Positions 47,665-58,796 of a DNA stretch of 64,000 nt are shown here, one piece after another. Each line of letters begins with the position of its first letter. Positions within the stretch are counted from its first letter, which is position 1. A program made the position numbers and the translations under genes. Source of the DNA: Lineus longissimus (Eukaryota > Nemertea > Pilidiophora > Heteronemertea > Lineidae). Location of the stretch: the NCBI RefSeq assembly GCF_910592395.1, contig NC_088309.1:12462599-12526598 (forward strand), read 5' to 3'. The notes below the pieces were generated by a model. That model had not been told where the DNA came from. It saw nothing but the letters and a program-made list of their open reading frames with translations, and did no database searches.

Positions 47665-49925
47665 GTACGTATTTAAACCCTCATATTTGAGCCATAATAA
47701 TTGCCATTTATTTCGTAAATTTAAAATTAATGGTAATTCTCATGTGGTCGAAGAGGCAGTAGCATATGGAAAGTGTGTCTTGAAGCAAATTGCAAAGTTT
47801 ATTTTGACTTGAATCAAAGGGTTACTATAGTAATCAGATTGTCTCAGAAAATGTGCCCATTTTGCTTGCACATTCTGATCACTAGCGGAATTTCAATTTA
47901 AGCCTTTTAAGATGAAATGAATTGGAGGGAATTTCGTAGATTCCTTGGCATTGGTTGCTATGGATACGCATGTATTTTTACCCAGCGGCTAGTCATACAT
48001 GTACATCAGAATGCCACCCTGGCACATCCATCAGATCGTATCTGGTGAATATTTTATATTTTTATTGGCGACAGACGACACTCTCCCCTTCTGAATGTTT
48101 TTGGAGCTGCGGTACTTTGCTTGCGTGATCTCGTATTTGTGTGGGCAGTGTATTGTATTTATCTGGGATACCACCAACTGCCACAGGTTACCAGATCATC
48201 TGACAGCACTCATGATCTCATGTTATATTACTGTAGCCATAGTAAGTTTTGTCAGGCATCTTAAAATTCAAGTGAGTGTGTTTTTAGTATGACTGTTTTA
48301 ACTGACTAGGAATCCTTCATCTGTTATAAAAAAACTGCCCTAACGTATAATGTGTCTGATGTAATTCCACTTTCATGATCAAATCACAAGGCAGAAAAAT
48401 AATCAAAGTCATCAGACCCAGTAATGTAATGGTCATTGCTAATTCTAACATTGCATAGACTCGGCCAGTTAATTAAATCTCTTTCACGGATCTCAAAAAT
48501 TGGTCACTTTTTAGCCCAGGGTTTCACTCTAGCTCAAAGTGACTCACTTTTCTACTCATGTGGGAATGGAAAGCATGCCTTTACTGATTAGATCCACCAG
48601 GAATGATGACACACCGCCGATATTCCTACCAATTTGTGCATCTGCTTCAAATTCTCCTACACGAACCCACAGCGATGATTCGAAGCATAAAGTTACCATT
48701 TTCAAATAGAATTTTGAATTGAGAGTTCGCCATGCAATTATTTTGGACACCGCATTCTTATTGAGAATTACAGTACTTCCTGCATCTACCTGCCATGTAT
48801 TGAAAGGAAATAGCGTTCAGTTTTTTGCACCTAACTAATGCTCCAATCCATCAACGCTTTCTTGGCGTATTTTTGCAAGAACTCACATTTTGAATTCTGA
48901 TCATGACTGGGATGCTGATGACATCAAGTGGCGTAATGTTATCAGCATTTCCAATAATTCCCTTTGTGGAAGTGCCATTGCTTGTCTTTCATTCTCGACC
49001 ATTTGAGTTCATGGGTACTGTCAGCTGAGTTTATGCACTGTCAGCATGCACCTTTGCAGAAACCGTGAGTGGAACACCGATTACACAATGGGGATTGTAT
49101 TGAGGTTCTTCTAACCTGGTGGAGATGTGACTGAATGCTGCAATAGATTCAGCTTGATAAAAGTGTTGCTGGGGGTGAAGTCAGGGGAACCTACCTGACG
49201 GAGATGTGACTGAATGCTGCAATAGATTCAGCTTGATAAAAGTGTTGCTGGGGGTGAAGTCAGGGGAACCTACCTGACGGAGATGTGACTGAATGCTGCA
49301 ATAGATTCAGCTTGATAAAAGTGTTGCTGGGGGTGAAGTCAGGGGAACCTTACCTGGTTGAGATGTGACTGAATGCTGCAATAGATTCAGCTTGATAAAC
49401 TGGTTGAGATGTGACTGAATGCTGCAATAGATTCAGCTTGATAAAAGTGTTGCTGGGGATGAAGTCAGGGGAACCTTACCTGGGTGAGATGTGACTGAAT
49501 GCTGCAATAGATTCAGCTTGATAAAAGTGTTGCTGGGGATGAAGTCAGGGGAACCTTACCTGGTTGAGATGTGACTGAATGCTGAAATAGATTCAGCTTG
49601 ATAAAAGTGTTGCTGGGGGTGAAGTCAGGGGAACCTTACCTGGTTGAGATGTGACTGAATGCTGCAATAGATTCAGCTGGGGGGAGTTATCGGTGGTGAA
49701 GGATGGATATACGCACAACGACAGTGGATCGGCATGTCATTCTACAAGGATCAATGCCTCCTGAAATATAATTTCTATTTGGTCCAACTATAATATCTAC
49801 ATGACCTTGGTTCAACTATGATATCTGCTTGGTTCAACTATTATATCTACTTTGTTGAACTATAATATCTATGTGAATTTTAAAATCTGAATTCTAACCA
49901 TTTTCACATCTCTCTGTCTTTCCAG
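47665..49925. other. last Musashi intron, contains the 79/80-bp minisatellite
   Basis: A 2.3-kb intron. The 3' quarter is occupied by the tandem repeat at 49122-49680, ending about 245 bp upstream of the last acceptor (CTCTCTGTCTTTCCAG). Confidence 0.85.
49122..49680 (+). repeat. 79/80-bp minisatellite, 7 units plus one partial
   Basis: Units begin GAGATGTGACTGAATGCTGC at 49122, 49201, 49280, 49360, 49406, 49486, 49566 and 49646. The spacing is 79, 79, 80, 46, 80, 80 and 80 bp; the fifth interval is a unit with an internal deletion. Each unit contains a short inverted motif (GAATGCTGCAATAGATTC). Units are almost identical, so the array is recently homogenised and likely polymorphic. Confidence 0.95.
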
Positions 49926-50317
49926 GCTGGATTTGGAGGTTCAGGCCAAGGCGGATACCTGCGGAATTTCTGAATAATCTCTCCCATACTACCGTTACGG
50001 TGAAGGGCTTACACATGACATTATCTGAGATGCAGGGACTTAACCGTCTGTGACAATTTTTATATAATTGTGAAGGGTCATGATCAACTCAGTATTTAAC
50101 TATGTAATAATAATGACTGTCATCTCTGTCGAATTTCAATGTTATATAAATGGTTATGTTTTTATCTCTATGAAAAATTGATTTTTAATTTTATTGAAAA
50201 AACTGACTTGTTTGTCCTACTTACGGTGTTGTGTAGAAAGTGTATTCTGTCTACTATAGAATCGACCACAGTAAAAATGCATGATTTCAAACACAATCAG
50301 TATATATAATGAATATA

Positions 50318-50323
50318 AATAAA
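50318..50323 (+). terminator. candidate proximal polyadenylation signal AATAAA
   Basis: AATAAA lies in an A/T-rich run about 345 nt after the alternative stop codon. The surrounding low complexity makes chance occurrence likely. Confidence 0.3.
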
Positions 50324-50524
50324 TATATAAATATTATACATAACTATGAATATATTTCTTCTAGCGGTTAGGGTTTAGCTCTTTTATTTTATTTCTCGCC
50401 TTGTTTATTTTTGAGTTTTCTCCTTTTAATGAATAATCTCACCTCTGGTTGCTCTATTTTTATATATCAGACGCTTTCGTGTTGATTTTCTCCGGCTGTA
50501 CTCGCCAGCAGAGTATGGTCTCTT

Positions 50525-50600
50525 TGTAGTTTAAAGCTGTATCTCAACTTAGTAGCATAGCATGAGTAATTTAAAACATAGTACAGATCTCCCTAATAGT
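50525..50600 (+). promoter_or_regulatory. cluster of three Musashi-type binding motifs in its own 3'UTR
   Basis: GTAGT at 50525-50529 and ATAGT at 50578-50582 and 50596-50600 fit the (G/A)U1-3AGU consensus reported for Musashi. Autoregulation is an inference; such pentamers are not rare in AT-rich DNA. Confidence 0.3.
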
Positions 50601-53308
50601 TTGAGTTTTAGAGACTTTGGTAAATTAACTAGATCTAGACACCTGTACACTACTTATGTTATTTGTACAGCTTGTTCAGTCTAGTAAGGGTGACAGAGAC
50701 TTACCATGAATTGTATTTCCCATTGCATGAAACCAAACTGCTACATCATGTCTACAGTCACTGTACAGGTGTTTCTGTCTAGTTGGCGTCTTAACTTTAT
50801 ATAATAATCGACTGTAGCAAGTGTCTCCTGGCGAGACATACCGTGTTACATCACAAAGCAATACATGTACAAAGTTTTTAATTATACACCTAATGTGCAA
50901 AGGTATATTTTATTGTGGAGCAGACGGAGGCCTGTGTTTTGCATTATGTACACTATATTACATTCTTAAGGGTACAGTTTTTGTTAGACAAGCCAGGACA
51001 GCGTCAGCTCAAGCTGATATCTATAAATAGAGTAAGCCAGACTAAAGTGGGTCTTGTACACAAAGACATCAGAAGTGCATGGATTCTGTCACTTTCTGTT
51101 GGAAGTATTTTACATTTTTTCATTAAAATCACAACGAAAACCATTTTATTGACTATTGTATTCTACATAATTGACATTGTATAAAACCTGCCAAGTTTAA
51201 CAATTTTTAATGTTGGCAAAACCAATGATGTGTTGTTGATCATGTTGACTATATTCCCAATATTATACACCATGAAATCTGTATATGGATCTGGTAATCT
51301 CCAAATGTGAGTTTATGTAACTGTATCCAACTATAAAATGTATGTGTAGCTGTAGTTGTCTTTGTGTATAAAGTCCCGCTTCCATCTTCACATAATGTAG
51401 TGCAGGTGCATGCTGTATAAAGTTATTCCGGGAGTAGGGGTAGGAATTTCGGGCACACAACATTTTAGACTAGACTACACCTCTGTTTCTTCGAGTTACT
51501 TGGGGTCACACAGCAGGTCATTATTTCATATTAATTTATATTTTTTATTTCTGTTGTTCATATCTTTCAACAAAATTGCATTTTGGATGATTTGGTCCAA
51601 ATATATATAAAATTCACCAAGAATTTCTCAGCCCTGTTCCAAGCAGGCGCTGTATTGTTTGGTTGCTCCTGTGTTTTTTCTGTTGGTTATATTGGCCATG
51701 TACATGCTTGACAGTTGCAAACTATTAATATTATATTTGTGTACAGACCAATTTACTTATAGACTTGGGTTTGTTTTCAAAATGATAACGGCTTGTAGAA
51801 TCCTATCAGTTTAGCCAAATCTTCTAGTAATAAAAAAAGGTAACTGTTGTAGTGTAACTTGTTGGTTAACAGTCTCTATCTTGTCTCTTTCTTGCTCCTT
51901 GTAAATTCACTGCTTCTGGTAATTTAATTCAATAATAACAAGAGGTCGTACTCCTGCGATAACTACCTGAGCCAAATGCTACTGTTTTCAGTAAAGTTAG
52001 AAAGGTAACAAATCAATCTATTATTAAACTTCACCAGTTTGGATCACACTTGACCTTTTATCAATGGATTTTTACATTTTGGTCGTTAACCTTTACATTT
52101 TTAGGTGCCATATTAGATTGAGAATGCACTAAAGCCAAAATCTTCTGGTGGTTATCAGAGGGGTATGACGATGAAGGCCATTAGCCAAAAGGGTTTTATA
52201 AACCCCGGCAAGTCCAACAAGCACTTGTAGACTGGCATCTCATTAGATATGCGGAATAATGAAATCCATGTTAACGTATTCTAAGGGTGTCCCAGTCGCA
52301 ACACCTATCACACCTGAAGCCTTAAGATGAACTGGACTTGTGTACAGTGAATTCATTGAGATGGGTGGTCTTATCTAGGCTGGGAGGGGGTGATAGGAGG
52401 CAAATTGTGACTGATTTTGGGACAATTTTATTGATATTTGTTGATATCACACAGAAAATTGCTAAATGAATAATGAAATATAAATTGCGTAGATTAGATA
52501 TTGTATGTATAATGTATTATGTGTAGCAAGGTCCCAAATTCAAAACCACTATGTACATTTCAAAAAAAGGTTAACAATTGAGTAAATGCCATTGTTGGTT
52601 GATTGTAAATTATGGCACGGGATGTTGCAGGTGGCTCCTAGAGGGCACTGAACATCTGCATGTACATGTTTTGTTATCCTAGTTCTGTAGATAATTAGGG
52701 TTAGAAAGATGGATCACTCCTCATAGCACACCATCGACATGTGACAACGTCGTGGTATGCCGCCACAATGCAAAGGCCCAACATTGTATGCGACGTTAGA
52801 CATCTAGACAACATTAAGGGTAGTACGCATCACGTTGTGTCACACGCGCATGTGCTTTTACGTACTAATGTGTAGAGTGACTTCGATGATACTAATCATT
52901 AGTTAATTATGAGCAAAGCAGGGTTCTGTAAGAAACCATCCATTTTGTCAAGAGATTATCCTACATTCTATTGTTGGGCCAGTGTGTCTTTTGATTGTAT
53001 GCCAAAGCAATACTGTACATTCAATACACAAATTTTTATGCACTTTTGGATAATTTTCTGATAAACAGACTAGAAATGAAATTAATTTGTAATGTATAAA
53101 GGTAGCTATACTGGACGATGACATTTGTGGTCTGTGCCAAATTTGTTCTGCTAAGGCATTGGTGTGGTAGTAGTGGTCTTGGGGCATCACAGTGTGAAAG
53201 CGGACCACCAGTTGGCCGCCTATTTTTCCCTTGTTTTTATCAAATAAGGTGTTTTTCACACTGTGGGGGTCAATGCAGTCTAGTGTCATGTGCAACAACT
53301 GAAAAACA

Positions 53309-53314
53309 AATAAA
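53309..53314 (+). terminator. candidate distal polyadenylation signal AATAAA
   Basis: AATAAA is followed by a T-rich stretch (TTGTTTTC, then TTTTCTGTTGTTC), which resembles a downstream U/GU-rich element. It is the most complete-looking signal of the three. Confidence 0.4.
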
Positions 53315-53755
53315 AATTGTTTTCAAAGTTACATTTTCTGTTGTTCATTTTCTTTGTCTTTATTCTTCCATGAATAATGGAGCAGAATAGAACTACACTG
53401 TACTGTATGTCCTTGAAAACTAACAAAAATACAGGAACCAATGGTTCCCTGGCTCACACCCCTTAAAAAGGTGTCAGTGTTTCTCAAATCACATATGGAT
53501 TTTAAAAGAATTTACCTCGACCTTTGCATTTTCAACATGACACAGTCAGGACTGATGTTCAGTCAGGTTATTTTTTTTGCAGCCAATTTGATAAAACAGA
53601 TGACGGATTTGAAACGTTAAAATTTGTAACCCATCCCATCAGATGGAGTGGCTTCAAGGTACTTTGTAGTTCTGTTACACTAACTAACCAATGCATATGT
53701 TGTAGAGCAGATGCTTGAGAATGGTAACTGCTGAACCCTGAAACTAGAGACGGAC
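53315..53755. other. non-coding stretch between Musashi 3' end and the satellite
   Basis: Nothing assignable was seen. Confidence 0.6.
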
Positions 53756-54353
53756 ATACCTCATTCTTGAGAATGGAGACATAATTCAACCTTGAGAATG
53801 GAGACGTACCTCAACCTCAAGAATGGAGATGTATCTCAACCTTGAGAATGGAGACGTACCTCAACCTCAAGAATGGAGATGTATCTCAACCTTGAGAATG
53901 GAGACGTACCTCAACCTCAAGAATGGAGATGTATCTCAACCTTGAGAATGGAGACATACCTCATCCTTGAGACTGAAATCCTAACTCGACCATGAGAATG
54001 GAGACATACAATGTATCTATCATATCTTAAACCTACAGGTGTGTATCTCCATATCAGGAATGGTAACAACTAAACCCTGAAAATGGAGACGGACGTATCT
54101 GAACCTTGAGAATGGAGACGTATCTCATCCTAGAGACTGAAATCATAACTCGACCATGAGAATGGAGACATACAATGTATCTATCATATCTTAAACCTAC
54201 AGGTGTGTATCTCCATATCAGGAATGGTAACAACTAAACCCTGAAAATGGAGACGGACGTATCTGAACCTTGAGAATGGAGACGTATCTCATCCTTGAGA
54301 CTGAAATCATAACTCGATCTATCATATCTTAAACCTACAGGTGTGTATCTCCA
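53756..54353 (+). repeat. 25-bp minisatellite, left part, with 164-bp higher-order units
   Basis: 25-bp units of the type CTCAACCTTGAGAATGGAGA (plus CGTAC) run from about 53770, alternating CTTGAG and CTCAAG forms. From 54054 they are organised in a higher-order unit that includes TCAGGAATGGTAACAACTAA and a TATCATATCTTAAACC block. Units begin at 54054 and 54218 (164 bp). The second unit lacks about 28 bp and is interrupted by the Helitron at 54353/54354. Confidence 0.9.
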
Positions 54354-55226
54354 TCTATACTATAATGCGCGTTGTGGCCGCTAAATAGGAGGCGATTTTT
54401 GTTTCAAAATTGGGCCTCGGAAATGCGTCGAATTCTTGCAACCTTTGGCTTCGTAGGTCTGGATCATACGTAAGAGTGTCACTGAGGGTGTCATACGTCG
54501 AATATCTTCGTGGTTTTAGAATAAATAACAACTTTTCAGAGAGCACGTCGACTGGAGAGCTCCGCTCATTCTCAAAAGCATACACAAACTTCACGCATAT
54601 TCTCCCTGCCACATCAGTATTAGCTTCCAGCACGTATGTAGTGCTATACAACCTGGTCCATGGTGCAGGGTATTAGCAGGGAGATTAATGATTAGCCTGT
54701 TCTATTTTAGTTCTATTCGAGAAACACTGACCTGAGTGATGAGGCAAATTCTGCAGAGTGGCCTACCGGAACATGCAGTCAGGGTATCAATAAACAGTTA
54801 TGCCACGATGGACAAAATATGTACAGTGGCCAGCGCTTGCGCTTTGTTTTATTCTTTACTGACTGATGTTGTCAGTTTGAATTGCGTTCTGCATCTCTCC
54901 ATGCGCCTGGCTTTGGTCCGACAGTGGCATTGGGTACGGGAGTGGGTAGGGTATATGCCTGACATGTGAGGGCCTTATTTGGAACAGGACCTGCTGTCAC
55001 TGGTCTCAATGTATTGTCACATCATTGTGCAAAATAGCGTACTCCAATCAATCTATTGGGGGTTGCATGTAGATAGCAGCAATAAGTCCCTAAATGCAGT
55101 TCATTTCGTGTTTAACCTTGAATAAAACTTCAGTAGCGTTAGAAATTTAATGTAGCTCAATCATCGTGCCCATTTAAAGAATGTATATTACATTTCAACT
55201 TTGCCCGCTCCATGGGTATATGCTAG
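54354..55226 (+). mobile_element. non-autonomous Helitron, 873 bp
   Basis: It starts TCTATACTATAATGCGCG and ends TATATGCTAG. This fits the Helitron 5'-TC and 3'-CTRR rule, insertion between A (54353) and T (55227), and no target duplication. A short C/G stem (CCCG...GGG, 55204-55216) lies 10 nt before the end, where Helitrons carry a hairpin. The empty site is legible: neighbouring 164-bp units read CTCCATCTCAGGAATGG without interruption, while here CTCCA is separated from TCTCAGG by exactly this insert. Frames inside (54410-54676 + and 54355-54651 -) show no Rep or helicase motif, so it is non-autonomous. Confidence 0.85.
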
Positions 55227-57340
55227 TCTCAGGAATGGTAACAATTAAACCCTGAAAATGGAGACGGACGTATCTGAACCTTGAGAATGGAGACGTATCT
55301 CATCCTTGAGACTGAAATCATAACTCGACCATGAGAATGGAGACATACAATGTATCTATCATATCTTAAACCTACAGGTGTGTATCTCCATCTCAGGAAT
55401 GGTAACAACTAAACCCTGAAAATGGAGACGGACGTATCTGAACCTTGAGAATGGAGACGTATCTCATCCTTGAGACTGAAATCATAACTCGACCATGAGA
55501 ATGGAGACATACAATGTATCTATCATATCTTAAACCTACAGGTGTGTATCTCCATCTCAGGAATGGTAACAACTAAACCCTGAAAATGGAGACTGACGTA
55601 TCTGAACCTTGAAAATGGAGACGTATCTCAACCTTGAGAACGGAGACATACATCAACCTTGAGAGTGGAGAAATATCTCAACCTTCAGAGTGGAGAAGAA
55701 CCTCAACCTTCAGAGTGGAGATGTATCTCAACCTTCAGAGTGGAGACGCACCTCAACCTTTAGAGTGTTAACTTACCTCAACCTTGAGAGTGGAGAAATA
55801 TCTCAACCTTGAGAGTGGAGACGTATCTCAACCTTGAGAGTGGAGACGTACCTCAACCTTTAGAGTGTTGACTTACCTCAACCTTGAGAGCTGAGACGTA
55901 TATAAACCTTGAGAGCTGAGACGTACCTCAACCTTTAGAGTGTTGACTTACCTCAACCTTGAGAGCTGAGACGTATCTCAACCTTGAGAGTGGAGACGTA
56001 CCTCAACCTTGAGAGTGGAGGCGTATCTCAACATTGAGAGTGGAGACGTATCTCAATCTTGAGGGTGGAGAAGTATCTCAACCTTGAGGGTGGAGAAGTA
56101 TCTCAATCTCGAGAGTGGAGAAGTATCTCAACCTTGAGGGTGGAGAAGTATCTCAACCTCGAGAGTGGAGAAGTATCTCAACCTTGAGAGTGGAGAAGTA
56201 TCTCAATCTTGAGGGTGGAGAAGTATCTCAACCTCGAGAGTGGAGAAGTATCTCAACCTCGAGGGTGGAGAAGTATCTCAACCTCGAGGATGGAGAAGTA
56301 TCTCAACCTCGAGGGTGGAGAAGTATCTCAACCTCGAGAGTGGAGAAGTATCTCAACCTCGAGAGTGGAGAAGTATCTCAACCTCGAGGGTGGAGAAGTA
56401 TCTCAACCTCGAGGGTGGAGAAGTATCTCAACCTCGAGGGTGGAGAAGTATCTCAACCTCGAGGGTGGAGAAGTATCTCAACCTCGAGAGTGGAGAAGTA
56501 TCTCAACCTCGAGAGTGGAGAAGTATCTCAACCTCGAGAGTGGAGAAGTATCTCAACCTCGAGAGTGGAGAAGTATCTCGAGGGGCGTATCTCGATCTTG
56601 AGAATGGAGACGTATCAAACCTTGGGGAGTATATTTTCTTTGAGACTGCAATAACAACTCAACCATGAGACGGTGACATAGCTTGATCTTGAAACAAAAA
56701 CAATGTTAAGGCCCATATCTCATCCTTGAGGATGGAGACCTATCTCAACCTTGAGAGTGGAGACAATCACAGACGTATCTCAACATTGAGAGTGAAGACA
56801 CACCTCAACCTTGAGAACGGAGACATATCTCAACTTTGAGAGTGGAGACGTATTATAACCTTCAGAGTGGAGACGTGTCTTAAACTTGAGAATGGAGACA
56901 TACCTAAACCTTGAGAGTGGAGAAATATCTCAACCTTGAGAGTGGAGAAATATCTCAACCTTGAGAGTGGAGACGTGTCTTAAACTTGAGAATGAAGTAT
57001 AACCTTAAGATTGGAGACATAATGCAACCTTCAAAGTTGAGACACACCTCAACCTTGAGAATGGAGACGTATCTGAACCTTGCAACTGGAATCATACCAC
57101 AACCATGAGAATGGAGACATATCTATCATATCTTAAACCTACATAATTTATGTATATCTCCATCCTGGGAATGGTAACAACTAAACCCTGAGAATGGAGA
57201 CGGGCGTATCTGAACCTTAAGAATGATGTCGTGTCTGAAACTTGAGAATGTAGACGTACCTAAACCTTGAGAATGGAGACATAACTCAACCTTGAGGGTG
57301 GAGATATATCTCAACCTTGAGAATGGAGACATGTTGCAAT
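55227..57340 (+). repeat. 25-bp minisatellite, main array with 164-bp higher-order units
   Basis: Higher-order units start at 55228, 55392 and 55556 (164-bp period). They give way to diverged 25-mers (55640-56040), then a highly homogeneous core at about 56040-56580 with unit TCTCAACCTCGAGGGTGGAG (plus AAGTA), in which CTCGAG is often palindromic. Diverged units continue to about 57340. Since 25 is not a multiple of 3, all three forward frames are open over the core and encode the same 25-residue period. The 130-179-codon frames there are by-products, not genes. Confidence 0.93.
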
Positions 57341-58796
57341 TTCGTGAATAACGACAGTTTTGTGAATGTGAAAACCAAATGACAAACTATTTCATCAATG
57401 GGATGTGATGAATTGGGCATTTCTATCTCAATGATGGCACTTTTTCTGATACTGGTACATACTATTGTCAGGCTCAAATGGAGCAGGACAGACAACAGGA
57501 GACGTGTTTGTCTCTCTGTTTGTCTTCAACGAAAAGATGAAAAAAGGTGTTTGTCCTGGAAGAAACAGCTGGCTGTCGCAACCTCGCCAACCACCAATAA
57601 CATAAACCCAACATCTCTCGAGGAGACCAAAAAATACATTATCGTTGCAAGACGGCAGACAGCGTTATTCAGCTGTGCTTGTTATTCTCATGGCTGAGGT
57701 GAATTTCCCATTCGTTTATGCAATCATGCATGCAGGCATCTTGAGTTGAGTTCTCCTTCTAGCTGACGATCACTTATTGTGCTGGCCAGCCTCACTGGAG
57801 TGGATGTTAAAAACGTTGCCGCAACATTCTAACAGAATAGCGAAGCTGCCGCTCATTCTCAAAATCCGTCGTCAAGATTTTTTAATCAATTTTCGAGTTT
57901 TTGTCTGCTGAAGAAATCCAATGGCCTGGCTTTGATGGACTTGTGGCTCTAATCTGTATTGCTCGGTATGAAGACAGAATATTAACGGTTCACTTTGTCG
58001 TTCTTCAATTACCAAAGCACTGATAGCCAAAACTCAGTGATAGGAAGGTTGGGATCAATTAGCAATGCATTTTACTATGCTCGAACCTAGTAAGTCGGCC
58101 TATCGTAGTTCGTTCTTGATAGCCAGCTGGAAGAGTCATGCGCATAAATTTGAGGAAAAAATAAACTATAAGACGTAAACATCTGGAAAATTATAAGTGC
58201 TGGAAGACTCAAACACCTTGACATTAAACGGAGATTAAGTTACACGAAGTCGCTGATACTACTGTGTCACGCAGGTCATTAACACCGTTCATAACAAGTT
58301 AATATATAATATATTGAAATAACTAAACACGTTTCCAATTTTACAGATGCCGCCTGCCTAAACCCCCGGCTAAAAATGCTTACGAATGGAAGACGTATTA
58401 AAATTCAGGGTTTTTTTGCGAGAGGCGGAGTATATTGAAAAGCTTTGATAATTATAACCAGTTGGAAGAGTCAACATGGTCGGCATTGTAACCAGTTGCG
58501 TTATTAAAAAAAGCATGCTGGCTCCAATGTATTTTAGAAATCGATCGCCAGCTAAGAACCAAATGATTTCAGAATTGGTGGCAAGCTGGAAGAGTGAAAA
58601 TTATTGCAGACTTGGCAAACAGCTGGAAGAGGCAAAGGATCCGTTAGATCACAACTAGATTTCAATGTCTTGACACTAGCTTGTTTGATGGTGATCAACA
58701 TCAGCCTGAACAGTCCTGATTCAGTGTTTATCTGTAAAGTAAGGTGAGTTTCATTCTGAACCGTCCTTATACCCCCCCCCCCCCCCCATGGTATAC
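57341..58796. other. non-coding stretch with dispersed GCTGGAAGAG motifs and a C16 tract
   Basis: The motif (A/C)AG(C/T)TGGAAGAG or a close variant recurs irregularly between about 58129 and 58630 (near 58129, 58199, 58460, 58582 and 58624). A C16 run lies at 58772-58787, directly outside the foldback element. A 99-codon frame at 57398-57697 (+) is not recognised. Confidence 0.5.

Larger units (their letters stand above)
49926..53314 (+). other. msi: Musashi last exon, 3'UTR (end approximate)
   Basis: The acceptor CTGTCTTTCCAG is followed by 3'UTR for the main product. For the alternative frame it encodes AGFGGSGQGGYLRNF with TGA at 49971-49973. Downstream is AT-rich sequence without coding potential. 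AATAAA hexamers at 50318-50323, 51829-51834 and 53309-53314 are possible polyadenylation signals, so the UTR could be about 0.4, 1.9 or 3.4 kb. Long 3'UTRs are usual for Musashi genes. The exact end cannot be set from sequence alone. Confidence 0.6.

Noticed and set aside
56115-56668. Three overlapping open frames of 130-179 codons with a repeated MEKYLNLEGGEVSQPR-like protein.
   Set aside because: The 25-bp unit lacks stops in all three forward frames, so every frame is open and encodes the same permuted repeat. There is no frame preference, no upstream exon and the flanks decay. It is a by-product of the minisatellite.
53756-57340. CRISPR-like array.
   Set aside because: Repeats are contiguous 25-mers without unique spacers, in a eukaryotic genome.
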